Positions 19,701 to 26,922 of a stretch of DNA of 64,000 nucleotides are shown piece by piece. Source of the DNA: JAHEZL01 sp046074525. GTDB lineage: Bacteria > Bacteroidota > Bacteroidia > Flavobacteriales_C > GCA-002722245. A program made the translations under genes and the position numbers. Within the stretch, counting starts at the first letter, position 1, and the number at the start of each line of letters is the position of its first letter. Under the pieces are notes generated by a model. That model was not told where the DNA came from and did not search any database. It saw only the letters and a program-made list of their open reading frames with translations. The stretch spans positions 1 to 64,000 of the forward strand of contig JBJTOK010000012.1 in assembly GCA_046074525.1 (NCBI GenBank). The letters are read 5' to 3'.

Positions 19701-21856
19701 CAAAGAAAGGTGTAGCGTTGGCAAAAGTAAATTTGCTTGATCCAATTGAGTACGACAAAGTTAAGGTGGAAGAGCTTTTTCTGGTAATTCCAGAAGGGGA
19801 GCCAGGAAGCAAAAAAGTAATTGTACAGGTTTATTTCAATGGAAAGCCTTGCTCTGAAACGAATGTGGAAATATTTTCCAACGGTAAATTACAGTCATTG
19901 GTGCAAACCGATAAGGACGGTTTATTTGTTGCCTACATGAAAAAGGAAAGTAAAAATGCGCTGGAGGTAGCTTACAATGATTTTAGCTATACTGTTCCGC
20001 TTACGGCAAAGGATTTTGTGGAAAGGAAAGAATATCTTGAAGTGAATGTTAACATTGATAATCTCAGTCCGCAAAACAATAAATCTCCTTTGTCAGTGTC
20101 TCAGGACCGAATTTCAGGACCGCTGCAAATAATGAAGAACAATAAACCTGCAGCCAATACCAAGGTGCGATTTGTTTCAGCACAAGGTGTAGCAGTAGAG
20201 TATGTTACTGATGCGGATGGAAATGCAAGTGTTAACCTTGATAAAAGTGCTGTTTATAGCGTGGAGTTTCCTGAAGATCTTTCTTACCAGAAAGGGACTT
20301 TTGCACCAATGGCGCACATCTCAGCTGATGTTCCGTTGGTAATGAAGCCTTACAATGACCTTGTCAGCAAGGAAGGGCAAAATTATTTTTTACTTGATCC
20401 CCTGGGTAAACCGATAAGCAATAAGGATTTCATTGTTATGGATCACGACGGAACAAGTGCTGTGCTTAAAACAGATGACCGTGGTCGCCTGCCGCTTGGG
20501 ATGAGGTTTTCCCAAAACGCACGAATTGTACTTCAGGAGAATGGTGTGGTGTTTTCAAAACCGCTCTCATCACTCTTGTCTTCTGATTCAACAATGGTGT
20601 TTAATTCAGAAGCCCCTGCGGGCAAGGCGGAAATCTCTGCAGATGTCGCCGAGAAGATTCTTGATGAATATGCACGAGAAATCCAAAATGAAATTAAAGT
20701 AGAAGCCAATCAAACCAAAATACTTGTGCGTGTGCTCAACCAGGAAATTATTCCTGCAAAACTATTGGTGAATGAAGGTGCTGTTGTGGTAAAAGAATTG
20801 AGACTTGAAAACAATATGAAAGGATTTGGTTTGCAAAATGATAAGAAGTATAGCATAGCTATCAATGCTGAAAATTATAAGCCATACAATTATACTTTTG
20901 AGCCGAAGAGCATTGCCAGCAACGGACAAATTGTAATCAAGGTGCGTTTGTATACATTGAATAGCAATCAGGAAATGGAACTTTCGGGTGTGATAACTTC
21001 GTCAAATGTTCCGCTGACCGACGTGAAGGTTCGCTTGTTTGAAGAGGGAGAAACTTATGGTCGCATGAGAACTGCTGAAGATGGTAAGTATTCATTTAAG
21101 CTGGGCGGCCAAAATATTTACACTATCCTGGTGGCAAAAGAAGGTTACGAAACCAAACAGTTTTCTTTTACTCCCGAGCAATTGATTAAAGCCAAAGGCA
21201 GTCTGAGCGTGAACCTTGATCTTGAAAAGCGCGAGATGTTAACCGTTATCGGGCAGGTGCTGGATAGCAATAAACCGGTAAGCAATGCCAACGTTCAGGT
21301 GTATGATGCGGATTCTGTAGTGGCAAGAACCAGTACCGATACAACGGGATTTTATGAGGTAAGTCTGAGGGAACAAAACAATTATATGATTTCAGTAACC
21401 AAGGAAGGTTATTTCCAGAATAATTTTAATCTTAATACTCCGGCAAAAGCTGAACAGCCTGAGCTTCGTTTGAAAAATGCGGCAAAAATGGCTAAAATTG
21501 AAAATAATAGGTTAATTCAAATACCAAACATATACTTTGCTTATAAATCTACTAAACTCAGTGAACGATCTATCGTTGAACTAGACAGGTTAGTAATGTT
21601 TTTAGAGATGAACCCGCAGATCAAGATACTGGAGATCCACGCTCATAGCGACGAAATTGGTAGCAATGAGTACAATCTCCGCTTGTCAAAGCAAAGGGCC
21701 CAGGCTGTGGTGGCGTATTTGATTAATGAGGGAATATCCAGCAAGAAATTGGTGGCTAAAGGTTTTGGTGAAGAGATGCCATTGATCAAAAATGCCAAAA
21801 CCGATGCCGAGCATGAGAAGAACAGAAGAACAGAATTTAAAGTGATTTTACAATAG
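13745..21856 (+). CDS. Giant OmpA-family protein with TPR, PD40 propeller and expanded internal modules
   Basis: 2703 residues; relatives next to porP/sprF are usually about 600-700. Order: signal peptide (1-23), TPR-like helices (24-140), a PD40/WD40-like propeller (about 155-430; 'ILFSSQREGG', 'IYFTRTVDG', 'IFFASNMPGG', 'LYFSSNG'), a carboxypeptidase-regulatory-like domain, then about 2000 residues of repeats. These include three copies of a roughly 300-residue module (about 1120-1430, 1530-1860, 2100-2410), shorter 'LGWKKDG...SDSNGIVTLKNLSP' units, and two carboxypeptidase-regulatory-like domains (about 2415-2570). The C-terminal OmpA domain (about 2590-2703) has D2636 in 'HAHSDEIGSNEYN' and 'NRRTEFKV', typical of peptidoglycan binding. 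It probably tethers the PorP/adhesin complex to the cell wall. Confidence 0.9.
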   Translation: MKRKVNIVLLLLVALLAPQFLLAQRNLEKGKQYFDLNQYQKAIPYFIKESNSDDMGVRKEATLKLADCYRLLGDFENAEKIYKKYIAKGGGKDAILQYGLALKAAAKYKEAKQEFLRYSKLAPEDPRGLMYARSCDFAQRMLDAEPEYEVREMKALNTKNADISPIYYKNGILFSSQREGGKKPFLNFEGGSGEVMLDLYFMEFDGKEQSLGNKIYFFPSLNTNEHEGPACFTADGTEIYFTRTVDGDRLNKSDKVVTNTLQVFHSQLQKDSTWSVPESAFPFNSIEYSVLHPWISEDKKRIFFASNMPGGIGGTDIYTCYLLKNGQWSKPYNLGPEVNSTENELYPFYDNDGHLYFSSNGHPGMGKLDIFRSTYDSLYGWSFVENMKVPVNSIGDDICYVESRESGRGMLVSDRINGTGGDDLYTFTKKMPIAVELVNDMLRIKNTNAYDALNYTVKVEGEKSSQPLEEQDGYFVFQPESGKSYVITARKEGFMYNSFTFSMERNADGSREVHMQPKMFDVELTGFVGVLPDNESIDTTLAEEARGASFFAKVKNKILPLPVVYTEYPLKKLFEEKSTADSRKKGYAGIKANHFIDDEFAEQLKTDRNGQFYFDVVAGQKNSIQIDAVPDGYKPVGKDELAEPEKKENIIDSMQNEGSNKELAKEELPEKIDASEKLSSVDSAGTNSKKESLTDKSQEKSVSKDVIQDIASKSNIELGWKKDGDVIESSFVAVANGQVLKNTSFILKDEDKVIGEVRSDSNGIVTLKNLSPDQVYSLQPTNSPQSKPLSFSPMQELQKQDKQLSMNVPAGTEKDQVAASNNTAGTSNQVNGQEKVEPTKADVSAVAGSKSTAGLGWRKDGNVIQSSFVAMANGQVLKNTSFILKDEDKVIGEVRSDSNGIVTLKNLSPDQVYSLQPTNSPQSKPLSFSPMQELQKQDKQLAMNVPAGKVIISGKDLVYDKVEVKEIEVKIPEENSAQVVQGGTDGASKQEVVQEYVEGTINIRKGAQLAVNTKIRFVASDGQVIEYTTDGVGDVDVRLRKNEKYTVEFPGDQAFNKIAFAAGDAAAMNAPLVFSKKDNQVATGNTSPDQGNQISRDANNNNASLINGGNTQLETIADPSVKKQSGLTVSGQVLSGVLEIMKGNQLAANTKVTFIPAQGQPVTYTTDAQGKISVNLDKRQKYTVRFPGDSSYVQNNFIPSELIGENIPVILSPVSGASGKLHYSLVNDSREVMGGKHFLIFDKGTVTSLLKTDAKGKLPRGISFSSKAKLALQVDGLIYVQLVSSMLVNDSILVFRTDKNLKDEVLPDKEKQLLLNEYMEDLALQTKVDPTQTKVVVRIVNQEIIASKLTLKEGTVVIKQLPIVNNMIGFGVIKDKKYGIAINAENYEPYSYSFEPNSELKGGVIVIKAALKPLVKEQVKAKKIMPVDSAVVVQNQIANQKSEEKKELTGLESAKSQLSNEVKSNTDTTAKTQSSGESKMDVKTAAVNEISQEQKVAASEVQAGRGNVVGSDMNQQTKENAVNGAVSSEIKEEGNATAGISTIRKGLVTNGEKISGTVQLRNANGPLANTKVVFTPVGGGKAVELISDANGNVQVDLKNGEMYTMSFPQNTQLAASTFVPSLYKANNPTCTINSKLSGVSQSSKMRYNLIYSNKTPVANKRYIIVDNGQFGELQKSDAKGKMPKDFSFGPKAKIILQDKGVLYVKVLSSILSSDSILTLNLGENSKAGQEVPEELSALLLNDYAEEVVGETKLTPGQTKVLVRIMNQEIIPSKLILKEAGLIKKELPVVNNMVGFGAMKDIQYEVIIKAENYKEYHYAFEPKAELKGATIVIKANLQPVIKEVAKVKKTMPVDSSAKNINTQDAAGEKMVVDGVVQEAKSDAPRTIINAERKADALGWKEIAGQKISARVIVAGVASDNKVQSFILTDEQGKTTNVQSDSNGMISLNGLDPQAIYTLSSQDNKNVEPLAFNADQEMKKNSSQLLFTKKGVALAKVNLLDPIEYDKVKVEELFLVIPEGEPGSKKVIVQVYFNGKPCSETNVEIFSNGKLQSLVQTDKDGLFVAYMKKESKNALEVAYNDFSYTVPLTAKDFVERKEYLEVNVNIDNLSPQNNKSPLSVSQDRISGPLQIMKNNKPAANTKVRFVSAQGVAVEYVTDADGNASVNLDKSAVYSVEFPEDLSYQKGTFAPMAHISADVPLVMKPYNDLVSKEGQNYFLLDPLGKPISNKDFIVMDHDGTSAVLKTDDRGRLPLGMRFSQNARIVLQENGVVFSKPLSSLLSSDSTMVFNSEAPAGKAEISADVAEKILDEYAREIQNEIKVEANQTKILVRVLNQEIIPAKLLVNEGAVVVKELRLENNMKGFGLQNDKKYSIAINAENYKPYNYTFEPKSIASNGQIVIKVRLYTLNSNQEMELSGVITSSNVPLTDVKVRLFEEGETYGRMRTAEDGKYSFKLGGQNIYTILVAKEGYETKQFSFTPEQLIKAKGSLSVNLDLEKREMLTVIGQVLDSNKPVSNANVQVYDADSVVARTSTDTTGFYEVSLREQNNYMISVTKEGYFQNNFNLNTPAKAEQPELRLKNAAKMAKIENNRLIQIPNIYFAYKSTKLSERSIVELDRLVMFLEMNPQIKILEIHAHSDEIGSNEYNLRLSKQRAQAVVAYLINEGISSKKLVAKGFGEEMPLIKNAKTDAEHEKNRRTEFKVILQ
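15945..16566 (+). repeat. Near-identical in-frame direct repeat, 2 x 211 bp
   Basis: 15945-16155 and 16356-16566 are identical at 210 of 211 positions (one T/C difference, synonymous). The offset is 411 bp, a multiple of three, so the reading frame of the OmpA protein is kept. The sequence just outside the block is clearly diverged between copies, as is a third, remote relative near 19440-19720. That pattern suggests recent gene conversion or recombination between older repeats. Confidence 0.95.
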
Positions 21857-21862
21857 GAGAAT

Positions 21863-24800
21863 ATGAGTGAAGAAATATTAAAAGCCTTGATGCAGCTGTT
21901 CGCCATCATCACCAAGCAGGATGGTGTGGTTTCGGCGCTGCAGCGCTCCAGGGTGGAGGCTTTCCTGAAGCAACAGATTAGTCCGAACCAGGTGCCGGAT
22001 TACCTGGCGCTTTTTGATAAGCATTCGGGATACGACGAGCAAGCTAAAGAAGGGGAAGAAGGAGCGGCCCGAAAACAAACTTCGGTGAACGACTCAGTAA
22101 AGACGCTGGGTATTTGTAAAAAGATCAATAAAACCCTGGAGCAAAAACAAAAAATCGTCGTTTTTGCCCGTATTCTTGAAATGGTGTGGTCGGATAAGAA
22201 CGTGAGTCCGCTGGCGATGGAAATCATCGATACCGTGGCCAATGTTTTTAAAATTGAAAAGGAGGAATACGACGATATTAAAAAGTTCATTTTTGAAGAA
22301 GATGTAAAAGTAAACCAGTCGCCCAATATCCTGGTGGTGGATGGCATTGCTCCCAAAGGAAAAGGGAAGGCTGGAAAAGAGAAAAAGGACGATAATCTAA
22401 AACATATCTACTATGAAAACTTCACCGGATCGGTGCAGTTTCTTAAGGTAAATACGGTTGAGCTGTACTTCGTGAAAGCCTATCATGTGCACAACTTGTA
22501 CATGAATGGATTGCCTATCGCTGAGGGACAGATTTATATTTTTCCTAACGGTAGCACCATTAAATTGCCTACCGGAAAACCAATTTATTACAGTGAAATT
22601 TCGGCACGTTTCCTCAAGGATAAGCTTGAAACCAATATTACTTTCAATGCCCTTGACATTGAGTATAAGTTCCCGAATGGTGCCATAGGTTTGCAAAACA
22701 TCAACATCTCTGAAGAAACCGGTAAACTGGTGGGGGTGATGGGTGCGTCGGGTGCGGGTAAATCAACATTGCTGAATATTCTCAATGGTAACGAAGCTCC
22801 TACAAAAGGGCGGGTTTTAATCAATGGCATTGATATCCACAAAGACAAAGATAAGGTGGAGGGGGTAATTGGATACGTGCCGCAGGACGATTTGCTGATT
22901 GATGAACTTACTGTTTACGAAAACCTTTTCTTTAATGGGAAATTGTGTTTGAGTAATCTTACCGATGAACAGCTGGACGAACGCATTGTTCATTTGCTAA
23001 AGAGTTTAGACCTCCTGATGACCAAGGATTTGAAAGTGGGTAATCCTTTGGAAAAAACAATTTCTGGTGGTCAGCGAAAACGTTTGAACATCGGATTGGA
23101 ATTGTTGCGTGAACCCTCGGTGATGTTTGTGGATGAGCCCACTTCTGGTTTGTCTTCAAGGGATTCGGAAAACATTATGGACCTCCTCAAGGAATTGACC
23201 CTGAAAGGGAAAATCATCTTTGTGGTGATCCACCAACCTTCATCAGACATCTACAAGATGTTTGATAAAATGTTTATCCTCGATACAGGAGGTTATACCG
23301 TGTATTACGGTAATCCTGTGGAGGCTTTGCTGTATTTCAAGAAAAAATCCAATCAGGTTGATCAGGCATCAGGTGAATGCGTGTCGTGCGGAAATGTTAA
23401 TCCTGAATTGATCTTTAATATTATTGGTGCTAAGCTGGTTGACGATTACGGTCGCCATCTTGATAAAAGAAAGGTTTCTGCTAAGCAGTGGAATCAATAC
23501 TACGAAGATGAGATGCGCGTAGAGGTGGTGGAAGATGCCAAAGATCAACCGCCAAACTCATTATTTATTCCATCGCGAATTAAGCAATGGTGGATTTTTG
23601 TGAAGCGTGATGTTCTTTCTAAGTTGAAGAACAATCAGTACATGCTGATTAACTCTTTGGAAGCACCTGCCCTGGCACTGGTGCTCGCCATGATCGTTAA
23701 AAATGCTACCGATTCGGCAGAGTATAATTTTTTCAAGAACGATAATATTCCGGCTTATATCTTCATGAGTATTGTGGTGGCACTCTTTATGGGCCTTACC
23801 ATCTCTGCCGAAGAAATCATTAAAGATCGCCGCATTTTAAAGCGTGAAAAATTCCTTAACCTGAGTAAGATATCCTACCTCTTTTCAAAGGTGGCGATTT
23901 TATTCAGTATTTCTGCGATCCAAACCTTGTTGTTTGTGCTGCTGGGGAACTATATTCTCGACATCGAAGGTATGGTATGGGAGTATTGGATTATCATGTT
24001 CTCAACTTCTTGTTTTGCGAATATTTTGGGCTTAAATATTTCAGCCAGCTTCAATTCGGCTGTCACCATTTACATCCTGATTCCGCTCATTTTAATTCCA
24101 CAAATGATTTTGTCGGGAGCGATGTTCAGTTTTGATAAAATCAACAAGATCTTAGGTGGTGAAGGAAAAGTGCCTTACGTAGCTGAGGCCATGGCTTCAC
24201 GCTGGGCTTTTGAGGCATTGGCAGTAGAGCAGTTCAAGAACAATGAATTTGAAAAGGATATGTTTATCTGGCATAAGCTGGAGAGCGATTTAAATTACAA
24301 ACTGGCTTATTACATTCCCGAAATCAAATCGAGGTTGAACCAGTGCAGCAATTTGAAAGACAATAAGAGTGATTCAGCAACACTTATTTTTGATGAAAAC
24401 CTTTCAGCGATTCGTCATTCAATTGAGAGGGAAAACAAGAAGTTGCCTAAAGACAAACAATTCTTAGAAACCAGTTTGATTACTCCAAAGAATTACGATG
24501 ACGCTGCAGCTTCAAAACTGAAGGCATACATGGATACCTTGAATGTTTTCTATTCAGAGTATTTCACCAGGGTGAGTTCACTCCTTGAAAAGAAGATAGA
24601 TACTCTTTCAACGCTTAAAGGGGAGGAGAACTATAAATACAAACGTGAACATTACAGCAACGAAAGTCTGGAAAACCTTGTAAAGAACATCACTGCGAGC
24701 AAAAAAATCAAAATTATCAACGGCAGGTTGGAGCAGGTGATTGACCCAGTATACCGCACACCTTATGCCAATAAATATGGTTTCCGATCGCATTTTTATG

Positions 24801-25114
24801 CGCACATCAAACCGGTGTTTGGGTATTATATTCCTACTTTCTGGTTCAATATATCCGTGATATGGATCATGAGTATTTTTGCCTTCTTTGCTTTGTACAA
24901 CGACTGGTTGTTGAAAATCATCAATACCCTTTCGAAAGTCAAACTACCCAAGGTTAAAATCCCTGTAGTACCTACAATATGGAAGGGCTTTGTTTGGCTT
25001 TTTTCTAAATTGAAATTCAAAAAGAAAAATAAAGAGGCAATAGTTGCAGAAGTGAAAAATAGCGATGAGAAAGCAGCTCCGGCAGCGGAAGTGCCGGCAC
25101 CGCCAAAACAATGA
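21863..25114 (+). CDS. TerB-like/FHA-like ABC-2 (ABCG-type) transporter fusion
   Basis: 1083 residues. Residues 1-150 resemble a TerB-like helical domain ('ITKQDGVVS', 'MVWSDKNVSPLAMEII'). About 165-255 is a beta-rich, FHA-like segment ('LYMNGLPIAEGQIY'). The ATPase follows: Walker A 'GASGAGKST' (294-302, K300), signature 'SGGQRKR' (401-407), Walker B 'VMFVDEP' (D424, E425), H-loop 'VVIHQPSS'. Then an ABC-2 permease with about five helices near 605-770, a large soluble insert (about 790-975) and a last helix near 1000. A half-size ABCG-like exporter of unknown substrate. It starts 6 nt after the OmpA gene with a clear AGGAG ribosome site, so it belongs to the surface operon. Confidence 0.88.
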   Translation: MSEEILKALMQLFAIITKQDGVVSALQRSRVEAFLKQQISPNQVPDYLALFDKHSGYDEQAKEGEEGAARKQTSVNDSVKTLGICKKINKTLEQKQKIVVFARILEMVWSDKNVSPLAMEIIDTVANVFKIEKEEYDDIKKFIFEEDVKVNQSPNILVVDGIAPKGKGKAGKEKKDDNLKHIYYENFTGSVQFLKVNTVELYFVKAYHVHNLYMNGLPIAEGQIYIFPNGSTIKLPTGKPIYYSEISARFLKDKLETNITFNALDIEYKFPNGAIGLQNINISEETGKLVGVMGASGAGKSTLLNILNGNEAPTKGRVLINGIDIHKDKDKVEGVIGYVPQDDLLIDELTVYENLFFNGKLCLSNLTDEQLDERIVHLLKSLDLLMTKDLKVGNPLEKTISGGQRKRLNIGLELLREPSVMFVDEPTSGLSSRDSENIMDLLKELTLKGKIIFVVIHQPSSDIYKMFDKMFILDTGGYTVYYGNPVEALLYFKKKSNQVDQASGECVSCGNVNPELIFNIIGAKLVDDYGRHLDKRKVSAKQWNQYYEDEMRVEVVEDAKDQPPNSLFIPSRIKQWWIFVKRDVLSKLKNNQYMLINSLEAPALALVLAMIVKNATDSAEYNFFKNDNIPAYIFMSIVVALFMGLTISAEEIIKDRRILKREKFLNLSKISYLFSKVAILFSISAIQTLLFVLLGNYILDIEGMVWEYWIIMFSTSCFANILGLNISASFNSAVTIYILIPLILIPQMILSGAMFSFDKINKILGGEGKVPYVAEAMASRWAFEALAVEQFKNNEFEKDMFIWHKLESDLNYKLAYYIPEIKSRLNQCSNLKDNKSDSATLIFDENLSAIRHSIERENKKLPKDKQFLETSLITPKNYDDAAASKLKAYMDTLNVFYSEYFTRVSSLLEKKIDTLSTLKGEENYKYKREHYSNESLENLVKNITASKKIKIINGRLEQVIDPVYRTPYANKYGFRSHFYAHIKPVFGYYIPTFWFNISVIWIMSIFAFFALYNDWLLKIINTLSKVKLPKVKIPVVPTIWKGFVWLFSKLKFKKKNKEAIVAEVKNSDEKAAPAAEVPAPPKQ

Positions 25115-25117
25115 GTT

Positions 25118-25828
25118 ATGAAGAAATTATTATTTACCCTGGTTTTTCTGTTTCCGGTATGCTTTCTGTCGGCCCAGAAAAAGAAAGAAATTCCTAAACC
25201 TGTGGTGCGGGAAACAATTGATGAGGTAACAGACTCGCTGATTGACATTATTGATGCAAGCTATGAATTGCAGGTCAATTACTACGACGACGGAACAAAG
25301 ATGTCGGAAGGCAATTATGCGCGTATCGGATTTTGGAAGTTCTATCATCCTAACGGAAACCTCCAGATGGAAGGTAAGTATGTGAATAATAAGAAGGACA
25401 GTGTTTGGGTAAGCTATGATATTGATGGTTACAAAATGACCAGCGGAACTTTTGTAAATGGCGTTAAAAATGGTTTGTGGACTATGTATTATCCCAACGG
25501 TAAGAAACGTTACGAACTCACATTTGTGGATGGGAAAATTGATGGAAAAGTTATTGGGTGGTACGACACCGGAACTCAGTACAAAGAAGAGTTTTACGCT
25601 AGTGGAGTGAAAACGGGTTTCTGGAAATCATGGTACAATACCGGTCAGAAGAAGCAGGAGGGAGCATATGAGAATAACCAGAAAACCGGTATGTGGTTTA
25701 CCTGGCACTGGAATGGAAAAATTGAAACGGAAGGTGAGTATGAAAGGGATCAGAAAGTTGGTCGCTGGACAAAGTATGATGAAGAGGGAGAGATTCTCGA
25801 GAGAAAAACTTTGGGGAAAGCAAAGTGA
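25118..25828 (+). CDS. Secreted MORN-like repeat protein (YwqK family)
   Basis: 236 residues. Signal peptide 1-20 ('FLFPVCFLSAQ'), then about seven copies of a MORN-variant repeat of roughly 22 residues (e.g. 'GFWKFYHPNGNLQMEGKYV', 'GLWTMYYPNGKKRYEL', 'GMWFTWHWNGKIETEGEY'). Family members are often labelled YwqK antitoxins, but a secreted repeat protein with no toxin partner is unlikely to act so. It starts 3 nt after the transporter gene and ends the surface operon; probable periplasmic or surface role, function unknown. Confidence 0.85.
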   Translation: MKKLLFTLVFLFPVCFLSAQKKKEIPKPVVRETIDEVTDSLIDIIDASYELQVNYYDDGTKMSEGNYARIGFWKFYHPNGNLQMEGKYVNNKKDSVWVSYDIDGYKMTSGTFVNGVKNGLWTMYYPNGKKRYELTFVDGKIDGKVIGWYDTGTQYKEEFYASGVKTGFWKSWYNTGQKKQEGAYENNQKTGMWFTWHWNGKIETEGEYERDQKVGRWTKYDEEGEILERKTLGKAK

Positions 25829-25855
25829 GTTCCATTAGGTTAAACATGGCTTCTT

Positions 25856-26185
25856 CTATTCATTGCTTCTGTGCTTTTTCAGGTTTGAGGAATAATGAAA
25901 GTATAAAGTGTTGATAAATGTGAGGATGATTCCAATGCCAATAATGATGTAAAAAATGGTGAAGATCTTTCCTAAATCGGTTTTCGGATAGAAATCACCA
26001 TAGCCAACGGTAGATAAAGTTGCAACAGAGAAGTAAATTGCGTCAATCCATCGCCATCCTTCTATATAGTGGTAAGTGGTAGTTCCAATTCCCAAAACAA
26101 TAGCTGTGGTTATCAGTAAATCCCGATATCCCTTGTCGAGTAGAAATGATAAAATAGTCCGGAAGAAGATCAGTTTCATATTCAA
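25856..26185 (-). CDS. Two-helix potassium channel (Ion_trans_2)
   Basis: 109 residues with two main membrane helices (about 22-40 and 72-95) around a pore loop carrying the selectivity filter 'STVGYGD' (58-64). Minimal KcsA-like K+ channel pore with no regulatory C-terminal domain such as RCK, only a short charged tail. Full-length ATG start. Convergent with the MORN-repeat gene and not part of an operon. Confidence 0.9.
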   Translation of the reverse strand: MNMKLIFFRTILSFLLDKGYRDLLITTAIVLGIGTTTYHYIEGWRWIDAIYFSVATLSTVGYGDFYPKTDLGKIFTIFYIIIGIGIILTFINTLYFHYSSNLKKHRSNE

Positions 26186-26335
26186 GTATTTTTCATTTGT
26201 TCCGTGAGCACTCTACAATGCTTTTTCAATATTAAGAGAAGAATACGAAGCAGGACATGATATAAAACAGGAAAATTTCTTGCCATAACTGTTTGTTGTC
26301 AGTTATCATTAGCTTTTTAGTAAGATCAGGGGTAT

Positions 26336-26379
26336 AAAAAGGAATTGAATCTGATAAAACAGGTGGTCAATTCCTTTTT
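26336..26379 (-). terminator. Strong bidirectional terminator
   Basis: Perfect 13-bp inverted repeat (26336-26348 with 26367-26379) with an 18-nt loop; on the minus strand it ends in a T-run followed by ATA. It lies 14 nt beyond the stop of the 70-residue minus-strand gene, and also faces the unassigned plus strand. Confidence 0.85.
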
Positions 26380-26392
26380 CTTCTTTCAATCA

Positions 26393-26605
26393 TCAGTTAC
26401 TGAACAAGGGCAGGGTGATGATTTCCTCACGAATCTCTTTACTGGTCAGCAAAGCTTCGTTGCTGGTAATATATCTGGTGAAGATCTGATGCATAATCGG
26501 ACTCTTCTTTCCTCCGCGATAGGCGAGGGCATAAGAAGCCTGGGCTTCAAGGTATTCGCGGAACTGGAAAGTTCCCAATATGTTAGATGTTTCTTGTGCT
26601 TTCAT
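26393..26605 (-). CDS. Hypothetical 70-residue protein
   Basis: I recognise no family. The protein starts 'MKAQETSNILGTFQFREYLEAQ', rewritten here as key parts MKAQETS and FQFREYLEAQ, is mostly helical, soluble and without signal peptide. Its reality is supported by a dedicated terminator just after its stop and by a balanced, charged amino-acid composition, unlike the shadow frame on the other strand. Upstream on the same strand lie a hairpin terminator (26640-26672), a 26-codon reading frame and a consensus promoter, and I see no separate promoter of its own, so it may depend on readthrough. Confidence 0.55.
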   Translation of the reverse strand: MKAQETSNILGTFQFREYLEAQASYALAYRGGKKSPIMHQIFTRYITSNEALLTSKEIREEIITLPLFSN

Positions 26606-26639
26606 AATTCATGTATTTTGTATGGTATGGATAAAAAGA

Positions 26640-26672
26640 AAAACCGCCTGCTACAGGGTAACAGGCGGTTTT
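26640..26672 (-). terminator. Intrinsic terminator between tiny ORF and 70-residue gene
   Basis: Perfect 11-bp stem (26640-26650 with 26662-26672) and 11-nt loop. On the minus strand the stem ends GGCGGTTTTTC and continues TTTTTAT, a good T-tract. On the plus strand a weaker T-rich stretch follows. Confidence 0.88.
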
Positions 26673-26693
26673 GAATTTTTCTGAATGATAGTA

Positions 26694-26774
26694 TCAACAG
26701 ACAAACATGACCTTTCTGCTACCCGGATGGGGGCAACATGGGACGAAGTGATGTTTGAGCATTGAATTATTCAT
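26694..26774 (-). CDS. Possible 26-residue Cys/His-rich peptide or small RNA
   Basis: An open frame of 26 codons, key features: KHH near the start, 'FVPCCPHPG' in the middle and C-terminal 'MFVC'; three cysteines, three histidines, net basic. A consensus promoter ends 5 nt before the ATG and a strong terminator follows 22 nt after the stop, so a transcript of about 135 nt is expected. The 5' leader would be nearly absent. It could be a leader peptide controlling the 70-residue gene, a secreted or modified small peptide, or simply part of a non-coding RNA. I recognise no family. Confidence 0.4.
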   Translation of the reverse strand: MNNSMLKHHFVPCCPHPGSRKVMFVC

Positions 26775-26778
26775 GGCA

Positions 26779-26810
26779 CAAATATAAAAAGCTAAATAAG
26801 GGATAGTCAA
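26779..26810 (-). promoter_or_regulatory. Bacteroidota promoter of the tiny transcript
   Basis: On the minus strand TTG (26808-26810), 21 nt, then TATATTTG (26779-26786), a perfect TANNTTTG -7 element. Predicted start at about 26772-26775, right at the ATG of the 26-codon frame. Confidence 0.75.
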
Positions 26811-26840
26811 GAAAAAAACTGAATAAAAGTTAAATGAGGG

Positions 26841-26922
26841 AGAGTGAGTGTGAGAGTGGGTTTTGAGAAAAATCAGAGTGGTCGTTTCGTCGCTCTCGCT
26901 CCTCACTCTCACTCTGATTTTT
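26841..26922. repeat. GAGTGTGA-rich inverted repeat
   Basis: A 13-bp perfect inverted repeat (26868-26880 with 26910-26922) whose right arm ends in TTTTT, embedded in low-complexity GAGAGTG/CACTCTC sequence (26841-26858 can also pair with 26903-26915). It could end plus-strand transcripts or be a repeat-generated cruciform. It abuts the gene remnant at 26918. Confidence 0.5.

Noticed and set aside
13745..21856. Several separate genes or an assembly collapse in the giant OmpA region
   Set aside because: The frame is open throughout, repeats keep frame, and only one 211-bp block is nearly identical, so one long gene is the simpler reading.
25118..25828. Toxin-antitoxin role implied by the YwqK label
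   Set aside because: The protein has a signal peptide and no toxin gene beside it; the repeats are generic MORN-like units.
26345..26674. 109-codon plus-strand frame
   Set aside because: It overlaps two terminator hairpins and the better-supported minus-strand gene; its composition looks like a shadow.
26694..26912. 72-codon version of the tiny minus-strand gene
   Set aside because: The longer start lies upstream of the consensus promoter and its extra part is low-complexity, so the 26-codon form is preferred.
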